This document shows positions 1-8,943 of a stretch of 64,000 bases of DNA, in pieces. Position 1 is the stretch's first letter, and each line of letters begins with the position of its first letter. The DNA is taken from contig NZ_CP045740.1 of NCBI RefSeq assembly GCF_009650765.1, forward strand, positions 496,001-560,000, written 5' to 3'. Position numbers and translations under genes: made by a program. The notes beneath the pieces were generated by a model. That model was not told the origin of the DNA. It did not search any database and saw nothing but the letters and a program-made list of their open reading frames with translations. This stretch comes from Streptomyces sp. SUK 48. GTDB taxonomy: Bacteria; Actinomycetota; Actinomycetes; Streptomycetales; Streptomycetaceae.

Positions 1-2
1 CC

Positions 3-968
3 GAGGACCTGGATCTGACGGGCAAGCGGGTCGCCTGCATCGGCAGCGCGGCCAGCGCCGTCCAGCTGGTGCCCGCCATCGCGCGGGACACCGGGCGGCT
101 GACGGTGTTCCAGCGGTCCCCCAACTACCTGCTGCCGCGCCAGGACCAGGCGCTGAGCGACGACGAGCGCGCCGCGCTGCTCGCCGAGCCGCACCGCTAC
201 GACGAGCTGCGCGAGGGCCTCTACCGCGAGCGCGACGGCTGGGCCGTCGGCCTGCGCGACGACGGCAACCCGGTGCGGGACGAGTTCCTGCGGGTGGCCA
301 AGGACCACCTGGCCGCACAGGTGGCCGACGCGGGGCTGCGCGAGCGGCTCACCCCCGACTACGCGTTCGGCTGCAAGCGGGTGCTGATCAGCGACGACTA
401 CTATCCGGCGGTCTCCCGCGACAATGTCGAGCTGGTCTCCGAGCCCATCACCAGGATCGAGCCGGAGGGCGTCAGGACCGCGGACGGGCGGCTGCACGAG
501 GTCGACGTGATCGTGCACGCCACCGGCTTCCAGCCGCTCGACCGCACCGGCGGGGCGGAGGTCGTCGGACGGGACCTGCTGACGCTGCGCGAGGCGTGGA
601 AGGACGGCCCCGAGGCGTATCTCGGCGTGTCCGTCAGCGGCTTCCCCAACATGTTCATGCTCTACGGCCCGAACACCAACCTGGGCCACCACTCGATCCT
701 GTTCATGGTGGAGTGCCAGATCGACTACGTCCTCAAGGCGCTCGGCTCCCTCGACGGCGACCGGAACCGCACCCTGGACGTCGCCCCCGAGGTGCAGCGC
801 CGGTACAACGAGGAGCTCCAGCGGGACCTGTCGGGTACGGCCTTCGCCGCCGGCTGCGCGAGCTGGTACAAGACGGGCGACGGACGCGTGGTCAACAACT
901 GGCCCGCCAGCATCGAGGCGTACAAGGAGCGCACCGCCGTCTTCGAGCCGGGGGACTACATCGGCTAG
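3..968 (+). CDS. Flavin-containing / Baeyer-Villiger-type monooxygenase, 5' truncated
   Basis: The C-terminal roughly 320 residues of an FAD- and NADPH-dependent oxygenase; the reading frame is already open at base 3 and the true start lies outside the window. Visible signatures are the NADPH-binding Rossmann turn CIGSAASAVQL at the window edge, the second flavoprotein motif VHATGFQ, the block YGPNTNLGHHS typical of FMO/BVMO enzymes, and the family C-terminus with SWY followed by VVNNWP. The FAD-binding GxGxxG fingerprint must be upstream. Such enzymes insert or add oxygen into ketones, amines or thioethers using FAD C4a-peroxide. It is convergent with the acyl ligase of the PKS operon and 198 bases upstream of an esterase on the same strand, so a tailoring role (for example ketone to ester, then hydrolysis) is inferred. 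The family is clear; the substrate is unknown. Confidence 0.9.
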   Translation, partial: EDLDLTGKRVACIGSAASAVQLVPAIARDTGRLTVFQRSPNYLLPRQDQALSDDERAALLAEPHRYDELREGLYRERDGWAVGLRDDGNPVRDEFLRVAKDHLAAQVADAGLRERLTPDYAFGCKRVLISDDYYPAVSRDNVELVSEPITRIEPEGVRTADGRLHEVDVIVHATGFQPLDRTGGAEVVGRDLLTLREAWKDGPEAYLGVSVSGFPNMFMLYGPNTNLGHHSILFMVECQIDYVLKALGSLDGDRNRTLDVAPEVQRRYNEELQRDLSGTAFAAGCASWYKTGDGRVVNNWPASIEAYKERTAVFEPGDYIG

Positions 969-1166
969 GCGGTCCTCGCCCCGCTCCCGGCCGGGGCTCC
1001 GGGCGGCATCGCGGCCGCGTCGCGTCCGGTGCTCCCGGACGGCGGCGACGCCCCGGTGCCGTCCGGGTGTGCACGGTCGCCGCGCCCCGGCCGTCATCGC
1101 CCGCGCGGCCGGGTTCTCCGCGTCGGGCGACGCCCCCTTGTTCCGATCCCGGGAAGGAAAGAGACC

Positions 1167-2132
1167 ATGGCCTACGACATCGACCCGGAGCTCGCGGCCG
1201 CGCTGGCCGCGCTGCCCAAGGCCCCGAACGGCGCCCTGCTGGACCTTTCCGACATCCCCGCGTGCCGCGAGCGGGTGGCGGCGGCCGAGGCGTGGCTGCC
1301 CGCGCCCGACCCGGACCCGCGCGTCAAGGCCGAGACCCTGAGCCTCCCGCGCCCGGACGGGACCCGGCTCGACGTGCTGATGTTCCACCCCGGCGACACC
1401 GGCCGCGTGCGCCCGGCCCTGCTCTACTTCCACGCCGGCGGCCAGGTCCTCGGCAGCGCCCACGACCGCACGGCCCGCGCGTACGCCGCGGACCTGGCAC
1501 TGCGGCTCGATGTCGTACTGGCCGCGGTCGACTACCGGTTGGCGCCGGAGACCCCGGCACCGGGCGCGGCCGAGGACGGCCATCTGGCCTACACGTACCT
1601 CACCGCGCACGCCGCCGCGCACGGGATCGACCCGGACCGCGTCGGGCTCGCGGGCGCGAGCGGCGGCGGGGCGGTCGCCACGGTCGCCGCGCTGATGATC
1701 CGCGACCGCGGTGAGCGGCGTCCGCGGCTGCTGTCGCTGCACTACCCGATGCTCGACGACCGCAACGAGACCCGCTCCAGCCGGGAGATCACCGGACTCG
1801 GCGTCTGGGACCGGCGGGAGAACCTGTACGCCTGGGCCGCGGTGCTGGGCGACCGCGTGGGGGCGCCGGACGTGCACCCGTACTGCGCGCCCGGCCGCGC
1901 CACCGACCTCGCCGGTCTGCCGGACACCTTCGTCGCCGTGGGCCAGTTCGACGTCTTCCGCGACGAGGACCTCGACTTCGCGCGGCGGTTGATCGACGCC
2001 GGTGTCCCGGTCGACCTGCACGTCTACGCGCACGCCTTCCACTCGTGGGACGTGTTCGCGCCGCGGTCGGCCCTCTCCAGGACCCTCGAACAGACCTGGC
2101 ACGACTATCTGCGCCGCCACCTGCACGGCTGA
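1167..2132 (+). CDS. Alpha/beta hydrolase, HSL (family IV) esterase
   Basis: A 321-residue cytosolic esterase of the alpha/beta hydrolase-3 type. The ATG at 1167 follows a purine-rich ribosome binding site (GGAAGGAAAGAG); longer upstream reading is shadow. The oxyanion motif is FHAGGQ, a variant of HGGG. The nucleophile elbow is GASGGG, a variant of GDSAGG, with Ser as nucleophile. The C-terminal acid region contains DVFRDED, and the catalytic His is in HAFHSWD. Family members hydrolyse short acyl esters. It lies between the monooxygenase and a very strong terminator. A BVMO-esterase pair could oxidise a ketone and open the resulting ester or lactone; this is inference from neighbourhood only. 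Confidence 0.88.
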   Translation: MAYDIDPELAAALAALPKAPNGALLDLSDIPACRERVAAAEAWLPAPDPDPRVKAETLSLPRPDGTRLDVLMFHPGDTGRVRPALLYFHAGGQVLGSAHDRTARAYAADLALRLDVVLAAVDYRLAPETPAPGAAEDGHLAYTYLTAHAAAHGIDPDRVGLAGASGGGAVATVAALMIRDRGERRPRLLSLHYPMLDDRNETRSSREITGLGVWDRRENLYAWAAVLGDRVGAPDVHPYCAPGRATDLAGLPDTFVAVGQFDVFRDEDLDFARRLIDAGVPVDLHVYAHAFHSWDVFAPRSALSRTLEQTWHDYLRRHLHG

Positions 2133-2140
2133 CCCCCACC

Positions 2141-2192
2141 GGACGACACCGAGCGGACGCCCCTCCCCCGGGGCGTCCGCTCGGTGTCGTCC
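2141..2192 (+). terminator. Perfect 23-bp hairpin terminator
   Basis: Two 23-base arms (2141-2163 and 2170-2192) are exact reverse complements around a 6-base TCCCCC loop, starting 8 bases after the esterase stop codon. No U-tract follows, as is usual in Streptomyces. It probably ends the monooxygenase-esterase transcript. Confidence 0.9.
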
Positions 2193-2280
2193 ACACCCGC
2201 ACCGCACCGCCGGCGACCTCCACGAACTGCCCGGCACCCGGGTGGTGTGAGCGGCGGGTTCACCGGTCCGGGGCCCTCGT

Positions 2281-2329
2281 GTACGACGCCGGCCCGCCCC
2301 CTCGGTGAGGGGACGGGCCGGCGTCGTAC
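2281..2329 (-). terminator. Hairpin terminator of the PKS operon
   Basis: Outer arms 2281-2296 and 2314-2329 are perfect 16-base complements. An inner run of six more pairs follows after one mismatch, closing on a 3-base loop. The hairpin sits 11 bases beyond the stop of the leftward acyl ligase gene, so it most likely ends the ACP-PKS-ligase transcript. With the hairpin at 2141 it insulates two convergent units. Confidence 0.85.
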
Positions 2330-2340
2330 GGGACGTACGG

Positions 2341-3924
2341 TCAGCTCTTCGCGGCGGCGAGTTCGTCGCGTACCGCCCGGCGCAGGACCTTGCCGCTGGG
2401 GTTGCGGGGCAGGGCGTCGGCGAAGTCGTACGACGTGGGCATCTTGAAGTCCGCCAGCCGGCCGCGCAGGAAGAGGTGCAGGTCCCTGGCCCCCGCCTCC
2501 TGGCCGGGCTCCAGGACCACCCGGGCGTGCACGGACTCGCCCCAGCGCTCGTGCGGCAGGCCCACCACGGCGGCGCCGGACACGGCGGGGTGCCGGGCGA
2601 GGGCGTCCTCGATCTCCTTCGGGTAGACGTTCTCGCCCGCCACGATGATCATGTCGTTGACGCGGTCGCGGACGTAGAGGTAGCCGTCCTCGTCCAGGTA
2701 GCCTGCGTCCCCCATGTGCACCCAGCCCTCCACCACGGTGCGCTCGGTGGCCTCGGGCAGCCGCCAGTAGCCGAGCATCCGGGCGGGGGTGCGCACACAG
2801 ACCTCGCCGACCTCACCGGTGGGCAGCACCCGGCCCTCGGGGTCCTCGATGCGCACCTCGATCCCCGGGTAGGGGCGGCCCGCCGCGCGCAGCCGGGGGC
2901 TGCCGGGTACATGGTCGGCGGGCGGCAGGCAGACCGCGAAGTTGCCGGTCTCGCTGCTGCCGTAGATCTGGAGGAAGTCGCAGTCCATGAGGTCGATCGC
3001 CCGGCTCAGCAGGTCCTCGCCGATCGGCGAGCCGCCGTAGACGACCTTGCGCAGCGAGCCGAGGGCGCCCCGGGCGGCGGCCGGTTCGAGGAGCATCAGC
3101 TCCAGCATGGCGGGCGCCACGATGCCGGTGGTGACCTTCTCCTCCTCGATCACCCGCACCGCGTCGGAGCTGATGAAGGCGGGCAGCGACACCACGGTGA
3201 CACCGGCGTTGAACGCCTGCATCGCGTAGGAGAGGCCGCCGATGTGGAAGCCGGGCAGGCCGATCAGGCTGCGGTCGCCGGGCTTCCAGTCGAGCCAGTC
3301 AAGGCCGTTGTCGTCCATCGCCTCGGCGACGTTGAAGAAGCTGCGGTGCGGCAGGACGACGCCCTTGGGCAGCCCGCTGGTGCCGCTGGTGTAGATCTGC
3401 ACGACGGGGCTCTCCGCGTCGTTTGGCACCTCCCGGCCGCCGGACGCCTGCGGGCCGGTGCCCGCGGCCACCGCGTCCTTGCGGGCGGCCAGCGACCCGG
3501 CGCCGGGCGTGTCGGCGTCCAGGCAGATCAGGGTCCGCAGCGTGGGCAGCCCCGCGCGCACCTCGGCGGCCACCGGCAGGTGCTCCTGGTCCACCAGCAG
3601 CACCTGGGTGGTGGAGTCCCGCAGGATGTGGTCCACCTCCTGCGAGGTCAGCCGCCAGTTGACGGGGACCAGGACCGCGCCGGTGCGGGCACAGGCGAAG
3701 GCCAGCTCCCAGTACTCGACGGCCTCTTTGCCGAGGTAGCCCACCCGGGCGCCGGGTACGACACCGGCCGCGCGCAGCACCTCGGCGGTCCGCGCGCTCT
3801 CCCGGTCCAGTTCCCGGTAGGTGAGCGACCGTCCGGCGCAGACGACGGCCGGCTGCTCGGGCCGGAGCGCGGCCTGGCGGGAGATCACGTCCCCCAGGGT
3901 CCGCGATCGCGTGGCTGTGGTCAT
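2341..3924 (-). CDS. Acyl-CoA/ACP synthetase (AMP-forming, FadD-like)
   Basis: A 527-residue ANL-superfamily adenylating enzyme that activates a carboxylic acid as acyl-AMP and transfers it to CoA or an ACP phosphopantetheine. Motifs visible: the P-loop YTSGTSGLPKG, the adenine motif YGSSETG, the hinge region with GDAGYLDEDGYLYVRDR, and the catalytic Lys context PSGKVLRR. The ATG at 3924 overlaps the PKS stop as ATGA, so it is translationally coupled as the last gene of the ACP-PKS-ligase operon; an open frame extends upstream but is inside the PKS gene. The context suggests it supplies the starter acyl group to the free-standing ACP or the KS. Whether it prefers CoA or ACP, and aromatic or fatty acids, cannot be read from the sequence. 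Confidence 0.92.
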   Translation of the reverse strand: MTTATRSRTLGDVISRQAALRPEQPAVVCAGRSLTYRELDRESARTAEVLRAAGVVPGARVGYLGKEAVEYWELAFACARTGAVLVPVNWRLTSQEVDHILRDSTTQVLLVDQEHLPVAAEVRAGLPTLRTLICLDADTPGAGSLAARKDAVAAGTGPQASGGREVPNDAESPVVQIYTSGTSGLPKGVVLPHRSFFNVAEAMDDNGLDWLDWKPGDRSLIGLPGFHIGGLSYAMQAFNAGVTVVSLPAFISSDAVRVIEEEKVTTGIVAPAMLELMLLEPAAARGALGSLRKVVYGGSPIGEDLLSRAIDLMDCDFLQIYGSSETGNFAVCLPPADHVPGSPRLRAAGRPYPGIEVRIEDPEGRVLPTGEVGEVCVRTPARMLGYWRLPEATERTVVEGWVHMGDAGYLDEDGYLYVRDRVNDMIIVAGENVYPKEIEDALARHPAVSGAAVVGLPHERWGESVHARVVLEPGQEAGARDLHLFLRGRLADFKMPTSYDFADALPRNPSGKVLRRAVRDELAAAKS

Positions 3925-6900
3925 CGGTGTGCTCCCGTTCCCGCCTCGTGCGCCGGCGCCTCGGCACCGGACAGCAGTTCTTCGATGTATGCGCCGAGCA
4001 GGTCCACGCTGGGCCGGTCGAAGGTGACCGACGCGGGCAGCGTGATCCTGAAGGCCGCCTCCAGCGCGTTGCGGATCTCGACCGCGTTGAGCGAGTCCAT
4101 GCCCAGGGCGGCCAGTTCGGCGTCGGGCTCGATGTCGTCGGCCGACTCGAAGCGCAGGACGTCCGCGAGCCGGGTCCGCACGATGGCGTTGATCCCGGCC
4201 GAACGGGCGGCTCCCGGGGTGTCGGTCAGGGCGTCGAGGCCGGTCGGCGCCCCGTCCGCGGCGGTCCCCGAGACCAGTTCGGCGAAGAGCGCGCTGGGCG
4301 CCCTGCGGGCCACGAAGCGGTTCCAGTCGCAGCGGCCCATCAGGACCTGGGCGCGTCCGGCGTCCAGCAGCGCGGGCAGCGCGTCGGTGGCCTCGTCCTC
4401 CTCCAGGAGCGTGATGCCCTGCCCCTCCCAGCTGCGCACCAGCGAGGAGCTGAGCCGCCGACCGGGCTCCCGGGGCGCCCACGGGCCCCAGTTGACGGCG
4501 GTGGCGGGCAGGCCGGCACCGGCGCGCTGGGCCATCAGATGGTCGAGGAAGGCGGCGCCCGCACCGGCTCCGGTCTGGGTGGCGGCGCCGAACAGGGCGC
4601 CGGCCGTGGAGCAGCCGAGGAAGAAGTCCAGCTCGGGCAGGTCGGCGGTGGCCTCGTGCAGCAGCCAGGCGCCGTAGACCTTGGACTGGAACACGGCGTC
4701 CAGGCTCTCCCAGGTCTGCTGGGCGAGCGGCAGGTCCCGCGCGGCCTCCTGGGCAGCATGCACGACACCGCCCACCGGGGGTGCGGTGGCGGCGAGTTCG
4801 GCCAGGACGCGGGTCACGTCCGGGGCGGAGCCGAGGTCGCAGGCGTGGACCTGGACCGTGACGCCGTCGCCGAGGGCCGGGGCGGGGCCGCCGGTGCGGC
4901 TCAGCAGGGCCAGATGGCGGGCGCCGAGGGCGACGAGGCGGCGGGCGACGGCCCGTCCGACCATGCCCGTCGCGCCGGCCACCACATAGGTGCGGTCGGG
5001 GCGGACGGTGAGCGGGCGGGAGTCCGCGGGCACGGGGTCGGCCGTGCGCAGGCGTCGTACCCAGCGCCCGCCGTCGCGGTGGACGATCTCCAGTTCGCTC
5101 TCCCCCGCCGCCAGGCACTCCCCCACCAGCCCCGCGACGCCGTCGGCGGCGGGCGCCAGGTCCAGCAGGGTCACCCGGTAGCCGGGGAACTCGGCGCCGA
5201 GGGCACGCCCGAAGCCCCACAGGGTGGCGGCGGCCGCCGGTTCGGCGTCCTTGTCGCCGGGCAGGTGCTGCGCGCCCTCGGTGACCAGCCACAGCCGCTG
5301 GCCCCGGCCGAAGCCCGAGCGGCCCAGCGTGTCCAACACGGCCAGCAGCTCACGGTAGTTGGCCTCGGACTCGGCGCGCAGCCGCGCCGCTCCCGTCTCC
5401 TCGCCGGTGTGCGCGCGCCACAGCCAGCACACATCGGTGGGCGGCTCGCCCTCCAGCGCCCCGGCGAGGGCCGTGGGGTCGGGTACGACGTCGAGGGCGA
5501 CGCCCTGCGCCGCGGCGGTCTCGGCGAGGGCCCGCGGCAGCCGGTCCGTGTCCCCGGTGACGAGGACGCGCCGGCCTTCGCGGCGGGTGTCCGGCAGGGG
5601 CTGGGCGAGCCAGTGCTGCTCGTAGAACAGGCCGCCGTTCGCGCCCGGTTGGTCCTCGCCGGTCCGTTCCGCCTGCCAGGCGGCCTCGGCGGCGCGGCGC
5701 TGCGCGGTGGGCAGCCAGTACCGCTTGCCGTCGAAGGGGTAGGACGGCACCGGGATACGGCGCTTCGGGGCGCCCTCGTGGTAGCCGGCCCAGGAGACGG
5801 GCACGCCCGCCTCGTACGCCTTGGCGAGGGAGCGGCGGACCATGTCGCCGTCGCGGTCGTCGCGGAAGGTGCTGCTCAGCCAGACGTGGTCACCGTCGCC
5901 AGCCGAGGTGCGGGCCAGCGCGGTGAGCGCGCCGGAGGGGCCGAGTTCGACGAAGACGTGCCGTCCGCGCTGGTCCACCGCCTGGACACCGGCCTCGAAC
6001 TGCACCGGTTCGAGCAGGTGCCTGATCCAGTACTCGGGGTCCGCCATCTGCCGGCCGCGGGCCACGCGTCCGGTCACATTGGAGACCAGGGCCATGCCCG
6101 GGGTGCGGAACTCGACACCGGCGAGGACCTCGCGGAAGGCGTCGGTGATCTCGGCCATCAGCGGCGAGTGGTAGGGCACGGCGCCCTTCAACGGGGTGAA
6201 TTTCACGCCGCGTTCGGTCAGCTTCCGGCCCGCGTCGGCGAGCGCGTCGTGACCGCCGGTGAGCAGGCACTGGCCGGGGCCGTTGACGGCGCCGATCGTC
6301 AGGTCCGGGTAGTCCTCGACCAGCGGGGCGATCTCGGCGGCGGGCGCGCCGACCGCGGCCATCCCGCCCTTGCTGCGCAGCGCCTCGCTCAGCCGGCCGC
6401 GGGCGGCCACCAGGCGGGCGCCGTCCTCCAGCGAGAAGAGCCCGGCCACCGCGGCGGCGGCGAACTCGCCCAGGCTGTGGCCCATCAGTACCGAGGGACG
6501 CACGCCCCAGGACAGCCAGAGCCGGGCCATCGCGTATTCGAGGCTGAACAACGCGGGCTGGAGGTAACGGGGTTCGTGGATGCGCTCGGGTGCCTCGCAC
6601 TCGCCGCGGATCAGCGCGCCGAGCGGGACGCCGAGCAGCGGGGTGAGGATGGCGTCGCACGCGTCCAGCGCGGCGCGGAAGGCCGGGTACTGCCGGTAGA
6701 GCGCCGCGCCCATGCCGGGGTACTGGGTGCCGGTGCCGGAGAACAGGAACGCCACCTTCGGGACGCCGGCCGAGCCGCCGCGGGCGCTGCCCGCCGCCAG
6801 GGACTCGGCCCGCTTGCCGAGGGCCCGTACGGCGTCGTCCCGGTCGCCCACCACCTCGGCGATCCGGTAACGGAAGTGCGCGCGCCCGGTGTTGGAGGTG

Positions 6901-8456
6901 CGGCACAGGTCCGCGAGCGGGGTGCCGGGGTGGCGGTCCAGGTGGTCGAGGTAGCGCTCGGCGAGCCGGCGCAGCGAGGCGCGGCTCTTGGCGGACAGCG
7001 TGAGCACGGCGCTCGGGCGCGCTTCGGCCGCCGTCTCCTCGGCGGGTACGGCCGGGGCCTCCTCCAGGACGACGGAGGCGATGGTGCCGGTCACGCCGAA
7101 CCCGTTGACCATCGCGCGCCCGGGGCCGGTGCCGGGCCAGGCGCGGCACTCGGTCGGCACGGTGACGGGGGCCTCGTCCCAGGCGATGCGCCGGGAGGGG
7201 GTGACGAGGTTGAGGTGCGGGAAGACCGTCCGCTCCCGCAGCTGGAGCACCGCCTTGATGAGCGAGCCGGCCCCGGCCGCGCCCTCCATGTGCCCGATGT
7301 TGGTCTTCAACGAGCCCACCACCATGGGCCGTTCCTTGCTGTGCGACTCGGCGAACACATCGCTGATCGCGTCCATCTCGGTGGGGTCGCCGAGCGCGGT
7401 GCCCGTGCCGTGGGCCTCGACGTAGTGGATGTCGCCGGGGGTGAGCCGGCAACGGGCCAGGGCGGAGCGCATGACCTGTTCCTGGGCGGCGCCGTTGGGG
7501 GCCACCAGGCCCGCGCTCTCGCCGTCCTGGCCGACCGCGGAGCCTCGGATCACGGCGTGCACGGTGTCGCCGTCCCGCACCGCGTCGGACAGCCGCTTGA
7601 GGACCAGCACCCCGCAGCCCTCGGCACGGGCGTAGCCGTCGGCCCGCTCGTCGAAGGTCTTGCACTGCCCGTCGGCGGAGAGCACCCCGCCCAGCTTGAG
7701 GATGGTGTGGTTCTGCGCGTTGTGGATGACGTTGACCCCGCCGCTCAGCGCGATCCCGCACTCGCCGCCGCGCAGCGCCTGCACGGCGAGGTGGGTGGCG
7801 GTCAGCGACGAGGAGCAGGTGGTGTCGACGGTCATGCACGGGCCGCGCAGCCCGAGGAAGAACGACATCCGGCCCGAGACGGCGCTGTGGGTCAGTCCGG
7901 GCGCGAGGTAGCCGTCGAGGTCGGCGGGGGCGAGGTCGGTGGACTCGAAGATGTAGTCGAGGGTGGTGACGCCCATGAACACGCCGGTGTCGCCGTGCCG
8001 CAGCGAGGTGGGGTCGATGCCCGCGTGCTCCAGCGCCTCCCAGGCGGTCTGGAGGGCCAGCCGCTGCTGGGGGTCGATGTAGGGGGCTTCCTTGGGGGAG
8101 ATCGAGAAGAAGGCGGCGTCGAAGCGGTCGACGTCGCGGACGTAGCCGCCGGGCGGCAGGTCGCCGTCCGTCCCGTCGGCTCCCTCGCCGTCGCCGGGGG
8201 CCATCTGACGGCGCTCGTCGGCCGGCAGCGGCCCGATGCCCGAACGGCCCTCGCGCAGGAACTCGGCGAATGTGTCGACGTCGTTGTTCCCGCCCGGAAT
8301 ACGCAGCCCCATCCCCACGATGGCGATGGGTTCGTATTTCTCTCGTTCCAGGGCGGCGAGCGCGTCCGCGTGGGCGGCGAGCGCTTCGTCCTTGCGTTGC
8401 AGCTCGGCGAGTACGGCGGCCAGTTCGGCCGCCGTAGGATTCGATGTGTCCGACAT
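3921..8456 (-). CDS. Type I polyketide synthase, KS-AT-KR(inactive)-ACP
   Basis: A single-module PKS of 1511 residues. The N-terminus is a coiled docking-like helix, then the KS starts at IAIVGMGLRIPGG. KS catalytic residues are Cys214 in DTTCSSS (Thr replaces the usual Ala), His349 in HGTGT and His389 in NIGHM. The AT has Ser661 in GHSLGE and VPYH (His763) where malonyl-specific ATs have HAFH and methylmalonyl-specific ones YASH, so extender choice is uncertain. The KR occupies roughly 945-1340 with a Rossmann turn VVAGATGMVG but no catalytic Tyr in the segment ending FLDHL. There is no DH, ER or TE. The C-terminal ACP carries Ser1455 in GMDSLN. The ATG at 8456 has an excellent GGAGGGAATAA ribosome binding site. 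It lies between a discrete ACP and the acyl ligase in one operon. Confidence 0.95.
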   Translation of the reverse strand: MSDTSNPTAAELAAVLAELQRKDEALAAHADALAALEREKYEPIAIVGMGLRIPGGNNDVDTFAEFLREGRSGIGPLPADERRQMAPGDGEGADGTDGDLPPGGYVRDVDRFDAAFFSISPKEAPYIDPQQRLALQTAWEALEHAGIDPTSLRHGDTGVFMGVTTLDYIFESTDLAPADLDGYLAPGLTHSAVSGRMSFFLGLRGPCMTVDTTCSSSLTATHLAVQALRGGECGIALSGGVNVIHNAQNHTILKLGGVLSADGQCKTFDERADGYARAEGCGVLVLKRLSDAVRDGDTVHAVIRGSAVGQDGESAGLVAPNGAAQEQVMRSALARCRLTPGDIHYVEAHGTGTALGDPTEMDAISDVFAESHSKERPMVVGSLKTNIGHMEGAAGAGSLIKAVLQLRERTVFPHLNLVTPSRRIAWDEAPVTVPTECRAWPGTGPGRAMVNGFGVTGTIASVVLEEAPAVPAEETAAEARPSAVLTLSAKSRASLRRLAERYLDHLDRHPGTPLADLCRTSNTGRAHFRYRIAEVVGDRDDAVRALGKRAESLAAGSARGGSAGVPKVAFLFSGTGTQYPGMGAALYRQYPAFRAALDACDAILTPLLGVPLGALIRGECEAPERIHEPRYLQPALFSLEYAMARLWLSWGVRPSVLMGHSLGEFAAAAVAGLFSLEDGARLVAARGRLSEALRSKGGMAAVGAPAAEIAPLVEDYPDLTIGAVNGPGQCLLTGGHDALADAGRKLTERGVKFTPLKGAVPYHSPLMAEITDAFREVLAGVEFRTPGMALVSNVTGRVARGRQMADPEYWIRHLLEPVQFEAGVQAVDQRGRHVFVELGPSGALTALARTSAGDGDHVWLSSTFRDDRDGDMVRRSLAKAYEAGVPVSWAGYHEGAPKRRIPVPSYPFDGKRYWLPTAQRRAAEAAWQAERTGEDQPGANGGLFYEQHWLAQPLPDTRREGRRVLVTGDTDRLPRALAETAAAQGVALDVVPDPTALAGALEGEPPTDVCWLWRAHTGEETGAARLRAESEANYRELLAVLDTLGRSGFGRGQRLWLVTEGAQHLPGDKDAEPAAAATLWGFGRALGAEFPGYRVTLLDLAPAADGVAGLVGECLAAGESELEIVHRDGGRWVRRLRTADPVPADSRPLTVRPDRTYVVAGATGMVGRAVARRLVALGARHLALLSRTGGPAPALGDGVTVQVHACDLGSAPDVTRVLAELAATAPPVGGVVHAAQEAARDLPLAQQTWESLDAVFQSKVYGAWLLHEATADLPELDFFLGCSTAGALFGAATQTGAGAGAAFLDHLMAQRAGAGLPATAVNWGPWAPREPGRRLSSSLVRSWEGQGITLLEEDEATDALPALLDAGRAQVLMGRCDWNRFVARRAPSALFAELVSGTAADGAPTGLDALTDTPGAARSAGINAIVRTRLADVLRFESADDIEPDAELAALGMDSLNAVEIRNALEAAFRITLPASVTFDRPSVDLLGAYIEELLSGAEAPAHEAGTGAHR

Positions 8457-8481
8457 TTATTCCCTCCGGTCAGGAAAAAGA

Positions 8482-8766
8482 TCACGCACAAAGATGGTCG
8501 ATCAACTGACCGGCGGTCGGATGGCCGAAAAGGGTGGCCGTCGAAATCTCTCGCCCCAGCTTCCGCTCCAGGGAAAGCTTCACCTCGCTCAGCCGCAGCG
8601 AGGTGATCCCCAGGTCGAAGAAGCCCACGTCCAGGGCGAACTCCTCGCGGTCGGTCATGAAAAGGGCACTCCTGAACTCCGCCACCACCAGGTCCTCGAT
8701 GACTTCCCGGCGCTCGTGCTCGGGCAGGTGGTCGAGCTCCTCCACGGCGGGAAAATCATGCGACAT
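8482..8766 (-). CDS. Free-standing acyl carrier protein
   Basis: A 94-residue carrier protein; Ser56 in LGITSLRL is the predicted phosphopantetheine attachment site (the usual Asp before Ser is Thr). The ATG at 8766 is preferred over an in-frame GTG nine bases upstream because GAGG lies about 10 bases before the ATG but only 3 before the GTG. It is the first gene of the leftward operon, 25 bases before the PKS. A discrete ACP next to an acyl ligase and a PKS module usually carries the starter acyl group; it might instead receive the product or an unusual extender. The attachment site is seen; the role is inferred. Confidence 0.88.
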   Translation of the reverse strand: MSHDFPAVEELDHLPEHERREVIEDLVVAEFRSALFMTDREEFALDVGFFDLGITSLRLSEVKLSLERKLGREISTATLFGHPTAGQLIDHLCA

Positions 8767-8822
8767 CCACGTCACCGCCTCTCTACGAATCGACTGCTTC
8801 AGAACAACCGAACCAGCCCTTC

Positions 8823-8863
8823 CTGATAGTGAACTGATAGCCGGCTGATGACGGTTCTACTTT
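8823..8863 (+). promoter_or_regulatory. SARP-like operator/promoter: three 11-bp-phased CTGAT repeats
   Basis: CTGATAG at 8823-8829, CTGATAG at 8834-8840 and CTGATGA at 8845-8851 repeat with an exact 11-base period, one helical turn. Six bases after the last repeat is TACTTT (8858-8863), which fits a TANNNT -10 box for rightward transcription. Streptomyces antibiotic regulatory proteins bind direct heptamers with 11-bp spacing about 8 bp upstream of the -10. The repeat unit here is not the classic TCGAG type. The site lies between the divergent ACP-PKS operon and the CoA-transferase. No SARP gene is in the window, so one would have to lie to the left. Confidence 0.5.
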
Positions 8864-8943
8864 CATCAACAGCGTCCCGCATCCCCTCCGAAAATGACAC
8901 TCGACCGGTTTACTGCCACCTCATCGGTGCTATGTTTCCGGGC

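Noticed and set aside
2305..4677. A 790-codon + strand frame across the acyl ligase and PKS end
   Set aside because: Antisense shadow of two clear genes, no ribosome binding site, no recognisable domain.
3927..8606. A 1559-codon open frame on the + strand across the PKS gene
   Set aside because: It is antisense to an unambiguous KS-AT-KR-ACP protein. Its translation is Gly/Arg/Val-rich without domains, the usual mirror frame of a high-GC gene.
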